32,368 bases of DNA from an uncultured Helicobacter sp. (GTDB lineage Bacteria; Campylobacterota; Campylobacteria; Campylobacterales; Helicobacteraceae): positions 1 to 32,368 of the forward strand of contig CASFYB010000011.1 of the NCBI GenBank assembly GCA_949298825.1, in the 5' to 3' direction. Under the pieces are notes generated by a model that did not search any database, was not told where the DNA came from, and saw only the letters and a list, made by a program, of their open reading frames with translations. Numbering within the stretch: the stretch's first letter is position 1; the number at the start of each line of letters is the position of its first letter. This document shows positions 7,840 to 15,068 of this stretch, one piece after another. The position numbers were made by a program, and so were the translations under genes.

Positions 7840-9939
7840 TCACTTCAATGATTTTGCAAGGACTTCAAGCATTTCGTCTTGGTGATCTTTGGCTGTTTCA
7901 TAAGTCCACTCCTTTTTGTTATCTTTCTGACTCTTCATTTTTGCATAAGCCAACCACAGCTTTAGACTCTCCACATCGTCTTTATTGATCTTCTTTCGTA
8001 AATCAAGAATCTTATCCCCAGTGTCTTGATTACTCAAAGAAGAATTAAAACTCTGTGAAACTAGAGCAAGATTTCCAAAACAATCAATCCTTCTAGTTTC
8101 TGCATCTTGCTTGTCTTGCCAATTTCCTTCCGCCTTGCTTTGGGGTTGTATATGCTCGACCGAATTTAATCCTCTAAAACGAAAATTTTGCTTGATTTTT
8201 CCAAATTTTTTCTTGTCAAAAGATTGTCCATTTATTTTATTGCTTTTCCACAAATAATACTCAAGCCGATAAAACCAATAATGAGGTGTTCCTACACCTT
8301 GATTGAGATTATCCGAAGCCCATTGATTAAATTTCTTCTCACTAATAGAACTTGAGGACTTCTTAGATTTTAGCCAATTGTTTGCAATACCCAAAAGCTC
8401 ACTCTCACCATCATTGGTTATTTGCCTTATCGCCAAATCTGTATCTAATTTTTGTAGTCTTTCTACAAAATTTTTGATATCTGTTGTTTCAATTTTTTTA
8501 ATCTCTTTAAAAAACAAGGTTTTATAAGTTATGCTTAGCATATATGTGAGCCAATGATGATAGTTCTGCTTCTCCCCCGCTCTTGCTACCCTGAGATAGT
8601 TTTGAATCATTACAAGATCTTTGAGACTATCATTTGTGAGCGTATTGCCTTCAAACAATATTCGCCCACTTCTATTGTCTTTAATATAATTCCAATCAAT
8701 TACATAAGAAGAATCGCTAGCCTTCTGTTTAATCACAAAATAATCAAAGGCAAAGCGATAAAGCAAGAGTTGTTGTATAAATTCTCTTACATTATCTTTA
8801 TTCCAAAACTTTACCCTATCATCCCACATTGTTTTCAACAAATCATCTTTTTTGATAGACACATCAAAGTTTTGATTCTTCTTTAGTGCAAAAAGCTTAA
8901 AAACATGGAGCAAAAAAGTAGGGAAGTCAATGATTGAGCGATAGATTGCGTCTCTCGACTCTTCTTTAATTTGTTGCGATTTGCTATTTTTGATAATATG
9001 AAAAAGTTTCGTCTTACTATCGCTTTCTTCTTCAACATCAATTTTTGCAATCTTACACCCATTAAATTTTTTAATAATATTAAAAAGGCTTTTACCACGC
9101 TCATCCTGCAATGATTTTATATTTTCTCTTCTAAATGTCTTTCTATCTTCTTCTAACGCAAAAATATATTTATCCATATCACTACAAAGATCCCAAATCT
9201 TTGCATATTTTTGCCATTCACCTTTTTGTAGTATGCCTAAAAGCCTAGCTTTAAGAATTTCATGTTTTTCAAGTTGTTTGCCACGATTATTCATTCTCAC
9301 AAAAAATTGATTAAGATCAGTATCTTTTGCAAGTTCTACAAGAGCAAAACGAACACCAGCCTTATTATTGCCATATAAATATTCTGCAAAGGAAGCAAGT
9401 TTTAATTTGTCATCACTCTCTTCTTTAGGAGTATTTTTCTCAAACCATTCTGCTATTACTTCTAATCCTTCAGTAATTTTGCGATGGATATTTGGATTTT
9501 TTTTGGACAAGTCTTTAAAGTCATCATTGCTCTTATTTTGCTTATTTATAAAATCTAAAAGCCATTTTTCCTCATTTTCTCTTAGTGGCATTGAGATTCG
9601 GATTTGTTTGTCATGTTTTACAAAATCCTTCCAAGGATTGCTTTTAATCTCTGATCTTGTAGCCAAATAAACCCCTATCAAAAAAAGTGTTGTAAGACGT
9701 TGCTGTCCGTCAATGAGGATATACCTCTCACCTTCCTTGCTTACCACCACATTGCCAATAAAATAAACCTTCTTTCCCTCTCCTTGAGCTTTCTTCACAT
9801 CCTCAAGCAATGTTTCAATTTGCTCTTTTTCCCATTCATAAAGTCTTTGATAGGGTGGGATTTTAAAGAAACATCCTCTAGCTTGATTTTCCTTCATGAT
9901 TTTACTAATACTAAATTCTTTTGCTTCATTACTGCCCAT
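7840..9939 (-). CDS. DUF262-DUF1524 protein, GmrSD/BrxU-like nuclease
   Basis: This 699-residue protein has an N-terminal DUF262 (ParB/sulfiredoxin-like, GmrS type) domain with IPPYQRLYEW (27-36), the nucleotide-handling motif DGQQR (77-81) and FFVRMNNRGKQL, and a C-terminal DUF1524 HNH domain with EHIQP (His596) and GNLALVSQSFN (622-632). This fused layout is that of GmrSD, BrxU and SspE-like defence enzymes, which use an NTP-dependent DUF262 domain to license DNA cleavage, often of modified phage DNA. Whether this one cuts modified or plain DNA cannot be told. The ATG at 9939 has GAGGAG upstream and sits 11 bases inside the preceding DUF262 gene, so the two are coupled. The gene is intact. 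Confidence 0.85.
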   Translation of the reverse strand: MGSNEAKEFSISKIMKENQARGCFFKIPPYQRLYEWEKEQIETLLEDVKKAQGEGKKVYFIGNVVVSKEGERYILIDGQQRLTTLFLIGVYLATRSEIKSNPWKDFVKHDKQIRISMPLRENEEKWLLDFINKQNKSNDDFKDLSKKNPNIHRKITEGLEVIAEWFEKNTPKEESDDKLKLASFAEYLYGNNKAGVRFALVELAKDTDLNQFFVRMNNRGKQLEKHEILKARLLGILQKGEWQKYAKIWDLCSDMDKYIFALEEDRKTFRRENIKSLQDERGKSLFNIIKKFNGCKIAKIDVEEESDSKTKLFHIIKNSKSQQIKEESRDAIYRSIIDFPTFLLHVFKLFALKKNQNFDVSIKKDDLLKTMWDDRVKFWNKDNVREFIQQLLLYRFAFDYFVIKQKASDSSYVIDWNYIKDNRSGRILFEGNTLTNDSLKDLVMIQNYLRVARAGEKQNYHHWLTYMLSITYKTLFFKEIKKIETTDIKNFVERLQKLDTDLAIRQITNDGESELLGIANNWLKSKKSSSSISEKKFNQWASDNLNQGVGTPHYWFYRLEYYLWKSNKINGQSFDKKKFGKIKQNFRFRGLNSVEHIQPQSKAEGNWQDKQDAETRRIDCFGNLALVSQSFNSSLSNQDTGDKILDLRKKINKDDVESLKLWLAYAKMKSQKDNKKEWTYETAKDHQDEMLEVLAKSLK

Positions 9940-11293
9940 TGCCTACTCCTCTGCTTTTTTTGCTATCATTATTCTCTCTATGAAATGGAATATTTTGTTT
10001 TGAATATGGATATTTTGATTTTTCTCTTTGGACTAAGTTTAAATAGTCCTCTTTTCCACCATTATGTTTTCCTATCACCCCTTTCTTGTCTTTCTCCCCG
10101 ATAAAAACAAGAAGGCTATATTCTAGCTCCTCTTCAAACTCTGCAAAATACACCAAAGGAAGCACTTCTTTGGCATAGTCTCTTGCTGTTGCTTGATAAA
10201 TACTCTTCTCATAGATTCTTATCTCAAATACAGCACGAGCAAGGAGCAAAAGCATATAATCAGCTCTTCCGCAAGGAAACTTATCAAGATAAATCATTGC
10301 AGCCATTACATAAAGATTTCTTGCATAGCCAAATCCTGCTCCACCGATTTTTTTCAGATCTTGATAAAACTCATAATTTTGTAGAGTTTTTAGCAGACTG
10401 TCATATTTTTGCAGAAAAATGAAAAAATCCTCACCACCTGCAAAACTACTCAAAATCCCCATATTTTGATTGCTACGATTTGCTCTAGCAAAACTTTTGG
10501 GAATCTCTTTGCAAAACTCATCATAGATTTTCATATCCCCTGCCACAAGATTACTTCTATCCCTTAGCCATAATCGTGCAGGGGTAAGAATCTGCCCAAA
10601 AAAGAAGCTCAAATATTCACTATCTTCTTTTGCCATTTCTTCAAAAAGCTTGGCATAGTCGGGAAGCGAACTCTCCTGATGTTTTGCCACTATCTCTCGC
10701 AAATGATAAGCTTTGATCAAATCATAATCCTCAAGCTTCTTTCCCCTAGAATTTGCACTATCAAAGAAGATAAAGGCATCATCAAGGTTTGGAGTAACAA
10801 TACACACAAATTCGATTTTGTCTTTCTTCTTGGGGTCTAAAAGTAATCCTTGAAAATTCTTAATCTCTTTTTGATTTCTCTCAAACCATTTTTTAATATA
10901 GTCAAAATTGTTTTTAAGATTTTTTTGCGATTCGGAATGAGGAAATTTCTCTTGCATTAGAAAGTTAGACCTACCATCCAAAGCCTTACATATTAACGCC
11001 AAAGTTACAAGTCTTTGCTGTCCATCAACGATATTTAGATATTTTTGCCCTTGCTTCTCTTTGTGCAGAATCAAACTCCCCAACAAATACGATTTTCTTT
11101 CGCTCTCTATTACATCTTTAAGATCATTTAGCAAAGTCTCTACTTGCTTCTCTTCCCATGCATAGGGGCGTTGATAGTTAGGGATTGTGAGGTTTTTTGT
11201 CGAAATTTCACTGACTTGATTCTTCCCCAATCTAATTTTTTCACCTTTTCGCAACCCCCCAAACCCTATCGTTCCTATCGTTACACCACTCAC
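9929..11293 (-). CDS. DUF262 domain protein without HNH domain
   Basis: A 454-residue DUF262 protein with IPNYQRPYAW (37-46), DGQQR (90-94) and the late motif FFDSANSRGKKL (176-187). It has no HNH-like C-terminus; the tail is short and polar (SKQNIPFHRENNDSKK). It begins with GTG at 11293, supported by AAAGGAG six bases upstream, and overlaps the next DUF262-DUF1524 gene by 11 bases. The two paralogous proteins are therefore probably made together and may act as a complex, with this one as a regulatory or sensing subunit and the other bearing the nuclease; that division is inference. It is the first gene of the module after the tRNA cluster and the solo repeat copy. Confidence 0.82.
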   Translation of the reverse strand: MSGVTIGTIGFGGLRKGEKIRLGKNQVSEISTKNLTIPNYQRPYAWEEKQVETLLNDLKDVIESERKSYLLGSLILHKEKQGQKYLNIVDGQQRLVTLALICKALDGRSNFLMQEKFPHSESQKNLKNNFDYIKKWFERNQKEIKNFQGLLLDPKKKDKIEFVCIVTPNLDDAFIFFDSANSRGKKLEDYDLIKAYHLREIVAKHQESSLPDYAKLFEEMAKEDSEYLSFFFGQILTPARLWLRDRSNLVAGDMKIYDEFCKEIPKSFARANRSNQNMGILSSFAGGEDFFIFLQKYDSLLKTLQNYEFYQDLKKIGGAGFGYARNLYVMAAMIYLDKFPCGRADYMLLLLARAVFEIRIYEKSIYQATARDYAKEVLPLVYFAEFEEELEYSLLVFIGEKDKKGVIGKHNGGKEDYLNLVQREKSKYPYSKQNIPFHRENNDSKKSRGVGNGQ

Positions 11294-11381
11294 TTCATCT
11301 CCTTTCTAATAGCACTCATATTGCCCCTTATTTTCTGATTCAAAACTCACAATTCTACCCACACCCACCTTAAACTCCTCT

Positions 11382-11507
11382 TTACTTCACTTCAAACCTG
11401 CCAATCTCCTCTATCACTCTATGCTCCCATTCACTTAGCTTACTCTCATCGTAGTTAAAAACTCCTAATAAAGTTTTTAACTTATCTTGAGCCAAAATTA
11501 TTTCTAT
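11382..11507 (-). pseudogene. Short open fragment, possible C-terminal remnant of a lost gene
   Basis: A 41-residue open frame (AQDKLKTLLGVFNYDES then KLSEWEHRVIEEIGRF) runs through the right 52-bp repeat copy to a TAA at 11384-11382. Its lower half looks protein-like, and the same frame reads AQDKLKTLLGVFSYDES in the left copy. It has no start codon. It may be the end of a former neighbour gene, or chance reading of an IS end joined to other DNA. Confidence 0.3.
11442..11493 (+). repeat. 52-bp direct repeat, right copy (solo IS end)
   Basis: Same orientation as 7739-7790, one mismatch. It carries the 17-bp inverted-repeat end of the IS1595-like element and stops matching a few bases into the transposase gene. 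No partner inverted end is found nearby, so it is a solo end. Confidence 0.88.
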
Positions 11508-11517
11508 CTACAAGTCT

Positions 11518-11619
11518 TTAAACTATCCCCAATCTGTCCCCACTAAAGTGTGATTTTTTATGTTTTTTTAGGTTTGATTTGGATTTGTTTGGTGATAAAA
11601 ATACATTTTCAGTTATCAT
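11518..11619 (-). CDS. Possible 33-residue peptide or gene remnant
   Basis: ATG at 11619 opens a 33-residue frame, basic and Ser/Lys-rich in the middle, ending HFSGDRLGIV and TAA at 11520-11518. I see no strong ribosome site and do not recognise the product. Its place beside a tRNA gene would suit a leftover of an integrated element. Confidence 0.2.
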   Translation of the reverse strand: MITENVFLSPNKSKSNLKKHKKSHFSGDRLGIV

Positions 11620-11701
11620 AAAAGCCTTTATAAAGCCCTATTTTACGCAGTTTTAGTAGTGTTTGTGTTATTTTATTTTGTGATTTTTGCAAGAAAAAGA
11701 G

Positions 11702-11789
11702 TGGCCGGGAGAGAGGGATTCGAACCCCCGGAGGTGTGACCCTCAACGGTTTTCAAGACCGCCGCTTTCAACCACTCAGCCATCTCCCG
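11702..11789 (-). tRNA. tRNA-Ser (anticodon UGA)
   Basis: The minus strand folds as an 88-base class II tRNA: acceptor CGGGAGA with TCTCCCG, anticodon loop CTTGAAA (UGA), a long variable arm, T loop GTTCGAATC, discriminator G and encoded CCA (11704-11702). It is the last member of the minus-strand tRNA cluster, next to the DUF262 module. Confidence 0.95.
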
Positions 11790-11796
11790 AAAAAAA

Positions 11797-11871
11797 TGGA
11801 GGCGACACCCAGATTCGAACTGGGGAATCAAGGCTTTGCAGGCCCATGCCTTACCGCTTGGCTATGTCGCC
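11797..11871 (-). tRNA. tRNA-Cys (anticodon GCA)
   Basis: A 75-base tRNA on the minus strand: acceptor GGCGACA with TGTCGCC, anticodon loop CTGCAAA (GCA), T loop GTTCGAATC, U73 typical of tRNA-Cys, and encoded CCA. Confidence 0.95.
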
Positions 11872-11881
11872 ACTTACCAGG

Positions 11882-11969
11882 TGGTGCCTGGGACCGGACT
11901 TGAACCGGTACGGAAGCAATATCCGAGGGATTTTAAGTCCCTTGTGTCTACCAATTTCACCACCCAGGC
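11882..11969 (-). tRNA. tRNA-Leu (anticodon UAA)
   Basis: An 88-base class II tRNA on the minus strand: acceptor GCCTGGG with CCCAGGC, anticodon loop CTTAAAA (UAA), a long variable arm, T loop GTTCAAGTC, discriminator A and encoded CCA. Confidence 0.95.
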
Positions 11970-12010
11970 AATTTACAACAAAATCAAAACTTTAAAATAT
12001 TGATTATTAA

Positions 12011-12085
12011 TGGAGCGGGAAACGGGGATCGAACCCGCGGCCCCAACCTTGGCAAGGTTGTGCTCTACCACTGAGCTATTCCCGC
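12011..12085 (-). tRNA. tRNA-Gly (anticodon GCC)
   Basis: A 75-base tRNA on the minus strand: acceptor GCGGGAA with TTCCCGC, D arm AGCTCAGTGGTAGAGC, anticodon loop TTGCCAA (GCC), T loop GTTCGATCC, U73 and encoded CCA. It is the first gene of the four-tRNA transcript. Confidence 0.95.
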
Positions 12086-12102
12086 ATCATATGTTGTTGC
12101 GT

Positions 12103-12128
12103 CTCAATTTTAAAAATTGAGTTATAAT
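12103..12128 (+). promoter_or_regulatory. Palindrome plus -10 box before the aminotransferase operon
   Basis: CTCAATTTTAAAAATTGAG (12103-12121) is a 9+1+9 palindrome, directly followed by TATAAT at 12123-12128 on the + strand. The minus strand of the same box reads ATTATAAC and could serve the tRNA cluster. A divergent promoter pair around a symmetric site is plausible. Confidence 0.45.
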
Positions 12129-12203
12129 TCTATCAATGCTTTTTAAAAAAATCAAGACAATACCCAAAGAAATTTACTAAAACCCAAGAGAAGAGGAGAA
12201 ATT

Positions 12204-13340
12204 TTGAGATTCCAACCCTATCCTTTTGAAAAACTCCAGTCCCTAATCTCTGATATCCCTGCTCCAGAAAATACCCTTAAACTCACCATCGGAGAGCCGC
12301 AGTTTCAAACGCCACAAAACATCCAAGATGCCCTAAAAGATTCCACACAAGAGTTGCGCTACTACCCTAAGAGCAAGGGCGAGGACTATCTTTATCACTC
12401 TATGCTAGACTTTATCTCTAAGCGCTTTAAGATCTCTATGCAAAAAAGCCAGATCTTGCCTACACTAGGTACAAGAGAGGTCCTTTTTACCCTACCACAG
12501 TTTTTATTATTTGATATCAAAGACCCAAAGATGGCCTACCCTAATCCATTCTATCAAATCTATGAGGGAGCAAGTATTGCTAGCAGGGCTAAGAGCATCC
12601 TCATGCCCCTAACCAAACAAAACAACTTCAAGCCCCACCTAAGTAAACAGGATATGCAGCAAGTAGATCTTGTCATACTCAACTCACCCAATAACCCAAC
12701 TGGCGCCACACTAAGCTTAGATGAGCTTAAAGAATGGGTAGAATATGCTCTAGAATATGACTTTATCCTAATTAATGATGAATGCTATAGTGAGATCTAC
12801 CAAAATACCCCGCCTGCTAGCATCCTTGAAGCAAGCATAGCCCTTGGGAATCATAACTTTAAAAACATCCTAGCGCTAAATTCTATTTCTAAGCGTCTAT
12901 CAGCACCTGGACTTAGAAGCGGCTTTATAGCAGGGGATGAGGATATTTTATCTGGCTATCTTACCTATCGCACTTATCTTGGCACAGCCATGAGCCAGCC
13001 TTTGCAAAGAGCTGCTAGCATCGCCTGGAAGTCCCATGATATAGCAGAATCTATCCGCCTAAAATATGCCCACAATCTCACCTTAGCCCAAGATACTTTT
13101 AAGGATACAGAGATTTTCCCTTATAGCTTTTATGTATGGCTTTATGTGGGTGATGATGAAAGCTTTAGCAAGGCACTTTTTAAGCATACAGGCATCCTTA
13201 GCCTACCAGGCAGCTATCTTGGACGCGAGGGGCTTGGCAAGGAATATGTACGTCTAGCCCTAGTTTATGAATCTGATATCTTAAAATCAGCCTTAAAACA
13301 AATCCAACTTTTCAGAAAGGATTTTCTTGCAAACTCATAA
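12204..13340 (+). CDS. PLP-dependent aminotransferase, class I/II (DapC-like)
   Basis: A 378-residue fold-type I aminotransferase. Visible motifs: [10 protein letters not shown] (161-170), NDECYSEIY (191-199) and the PLP-lysine block [15 protein letters not shown] with Lys230. In H. pylori the gene next to murC was annotated as an aspartate-type aminotransferase (HP0624); a role as N-succinyl-diaminopimelate aminotransferase in lysine and peptidoglycan synthesis fits the murC neighbour but is inference. The start is TTG at 12204 with AGAGGAG ahead of it. The 3' end overlaps murC by 14 bases. Confidence 0.87.
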   Translation: MRFQPYPFEKLQSLISDIPAPENTLKLTIGEPQFQTPQNIQDALKDSTQELRYYPKSKGEDYLYHSMLDFISKRFKISMQKSQILPTLGTREVLFTLPQFLLFDIKDPKMAYPNPFYQIYEGASIASRAKSILMPLTKQNNFKPHLSKQDMQQVDLVILNSPNNPTGATLSLDELKEWVEYALEYDFILINDECYSEIYQNTPPASILEASIALGNHNFKNILALNSISKRLSAPGLRSGFIAGDEDILSGYLTYRTYLGTAMSQPLQRAASIAWKSHDIAESIRLKYAHNLTLAQDTFKDTEIFPYSFYVWLYVGDDESFSKALFKHTGILSLPGSYLGREGLGKEYVRLALVYESDILKSALKQIQLFRKDFLANS

Positions 13341-14670
13341 GCCCCTATCACAATTAAAAATACATTTTATAGGTATCGGAGGGATCGGCATCTCTGGCAT
13401 TGCTCGATATTTGCTTGCACAGGGTGCAGATATATCTGGCAGCGATATTGCTTGCAATAAACTTGTCTTAGCGCTACAAAATCAAGGTGTAAAAATCTCT
13501 ATACCTCACACATCTACAGCGATAAAAAATCAAGACCTCATCATCCACTCTGCAATCATCAAGGATGATAATATTGAGATCATTGAGGCAAAAAAACAAA
13601 ATATCCCCATCCTATCACGCAAGGATGCCCTAAGCCTCATCCTAGGACAAAAACGCGTCCTATCTGTATGTGGCGCCCATGGCAAAAGCACTACAAGCGC
13701 TATGCTAGCTAGCATTTTTAGTAACTATGGGGCTATTATTGGCGCAGAATCAAAAGAGTTTCACTCCAATGTCAGAGAGGTAATGAGTGAGGGCATAGTC
13801 TTTGAAGCTGATGAATCAGATAAAAGCTTTTTAAACTCAAACCCACACTATGCCATCGTAACCAATGCTGAACCAGAGCACATGGAAAGCTATAATCATA
13901 GCCTAGAGAACTTCTATCAAGCCTATGAGCATTTTTTAGATTCTGCTAAAAAGGCTTGCATCAACCTTTCTGATCCATTTTTAAACAATCTTAATAAACA
14001 ATACCCAGATAAATTTATCACTCTTGATCCAGAGAGAGATATCAAAAATATGCGCTTCTTTTTGAAAAATGATGAGCCCTTTTGCTATTTTGAGCTAAAG
14101 GATCTAGGGGGATTTGAGGTATGGGGGTTTGGCTATCATACTGCGATGAATGCTGCACAGGCCATCCTTATCGCACTTTTAGAGCTCCCTTTAGAAACCA
14201 TCAAACAGAATCTAAAAAACTTTTGTGGTATCAAAAAGCGCTTTGATATCATCCAAAAATCTAAGCTAACCCTCATTGATGACTATGCCCATCATCCCAC
14301 AGAGATACTTGCTACACTCAAAGCCACCAAAACCTATGCCAAGCTTAAGGGCGTAGATAAAATAACTGCCATCTGGCAGCCTCATAAATTTTCAAGACTA
14401 AGGGATAATCTTGAAGGCTTTCAAGCTTGCTTTAAAGACTGTGATGAGCTAATCATCCTGCCCATCTGGCGCGCTGGGGAATCTGAAATAAGCTTTGATA
14501 TGCCAAAACTCTTTAGCGCCTATAACCCCATTATGGCTACTCGTATTTTGCGTGATAAACAAAAACTTTGTATCATAAATAATGATAAAATTATCAAAAC
14601 TATAGATAGTGGTATAGCCATAGCACTGGGTGCTGGAGATATCACTTATCAAATCCGTGGTGAAAAATAA
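13327..14670 (+). CDS. murC: UDP-N-acetylmuramate--L-alanine ligase MurC
   Basis: MurC adds L-alanine to UDP-MurNAc, the first amino-acid step of the peptidoglycan stem. The 447-residue protein has the N-terminal Rossmann motif GIGGIG (16-21), the ATP loop CGAHGKST (115-122), [19 protein letters not shown], and the C-terminal-domain signature DDYAHHPTE. The TTG at 13327 is preferred as start because AAAGGA lies 5-11 bases upstream and the GIGGIG motif then sits at the usual distance. It overlaps the aminotransferase by 14 bases and is followed after 8 bases by a small membrane protein gene. Confidence 0.96.
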   Translation: MQTHKPLSQLKIHFIGIGGIGISGIARYLLAQGADISGSDIACNKLVLALQNQGVKISIPHTSTAIKNQDLIIHSAIIKDDNIEIIEAKKQNIPILSRKDALSLILGQKRVLSVCGAHGKSTTSAMLASIFSNYGAIIGAESKEFHSNVREVMSEGIVFEADESDKSFLNSNPHYAIVTNAEPEHMESYNHSLENFYQAYEHFLDSAKKACINLSDPFLNNLNKQYPDKFITLDPERDIKNMRFFLKNDEPFCYFELKDLGGFEVWGFGYHTAMNAAQAILIALLELPLETIKQNLKNFCGIKKRFDIIQKSKLTLIDDYAHHPTEILATLKATKTYAKLKGVDKITAIWQPHKFSRLRDNLEGFQACFKDCDELIILPIWRAGESEISFDMPKLFSAYNPIMATRILRDKQKLCIINNDKIIKTIDSGIAIALGAGDITYQIRGEK

Positions 14671-14678
14671 GGAATCTT

Positions 14679-15068
14679 ATGACATTGCTTCCAATTATCC
14701 TAGTATTGCTTATTGCTGTAGTTTTGTTATTTTTTGTGCTTAGAGATTTGGGGATGATGAGCAAAAAGCAAAAAATCTTAGGCGTGCTTGTCATATTTAT
14801 TTGCGCATTTGGCATTGGCATTTATAGCTTTCAAAAAAGTCAAGAGGATAAAAGAAATTTTTTACTACAGATGGCATTTTTGCGTGGAGAGACCTTGATG
14901 TGCAAAGACCAGCCTATTAATGCCAAGTCCTTCAATCTTGTCACTGGTACGCTTAGCCTCATTGGCAAGGAAAATACACCAAGCAAAAATATCACCTATC
15001 AACTCTCTGAATGCAATATAGATTCCATTAATAATGACTCCTTGCAAGAACAGCTAGAAAAAGACTAA
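14679..15068 (+). CDS. Small membrane protein, family as H. pylori HP0622
   Basis: A 129-residue protein with two predicted membrane helices (about 2-20, LPIILVLLIAVVLLFFVL; about 31-48, ILGVLVIFICAFGIGIYSF), then a hydrophilic domain with two cysteines (in LMCKDQPINAK and LSECNIDS) that could form a disulfide if exported. Function unknown. AAGGAATCTT precedes the ATG, and its stop touches the mutS2 start, so it is translated as part of the murC-mutS2 operon. Confidence 0.8.
   Translation: MTLLPIILVLLIAVVLLFFVLRDLGMMSKKQKILGVLVIFICAFGIGIYSFQKSQEDKRNFLLQMAFLRGETLMCKDQPINAKSFNLVTGTLSLIGKENTPSKNITYQLSECNIDSINNDSLQEQLEKD

Larger units (their letters stand above)
11294..11701. other. Gene-poor junction between DUF262 module and tRNA cluster
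   Basis: This stretch holds the right copy of the 52-bp repeat (11442-11493), a short open frame running through it on the minus strand (11382-11507, ending EWEHRVIEEIGRFEVK and a stop), and a 33-codon minus-strand frame (11518-11619). No complete recognisable gene is present. It looks like a scarred integration site next to tRNA genes. Confidence 0.5.

Noticed and set aside
9700-10104. Plus-strand open frame inside the DUF262 region
   Set aside because: Antisense to two genes with clear family motifs; its product is hydrophobic and has no support.
11687-11995. Plus-strand open frame across the tRNA genes
   Set aside because: It runs antisense through three tRNAs; a typical false ORF.
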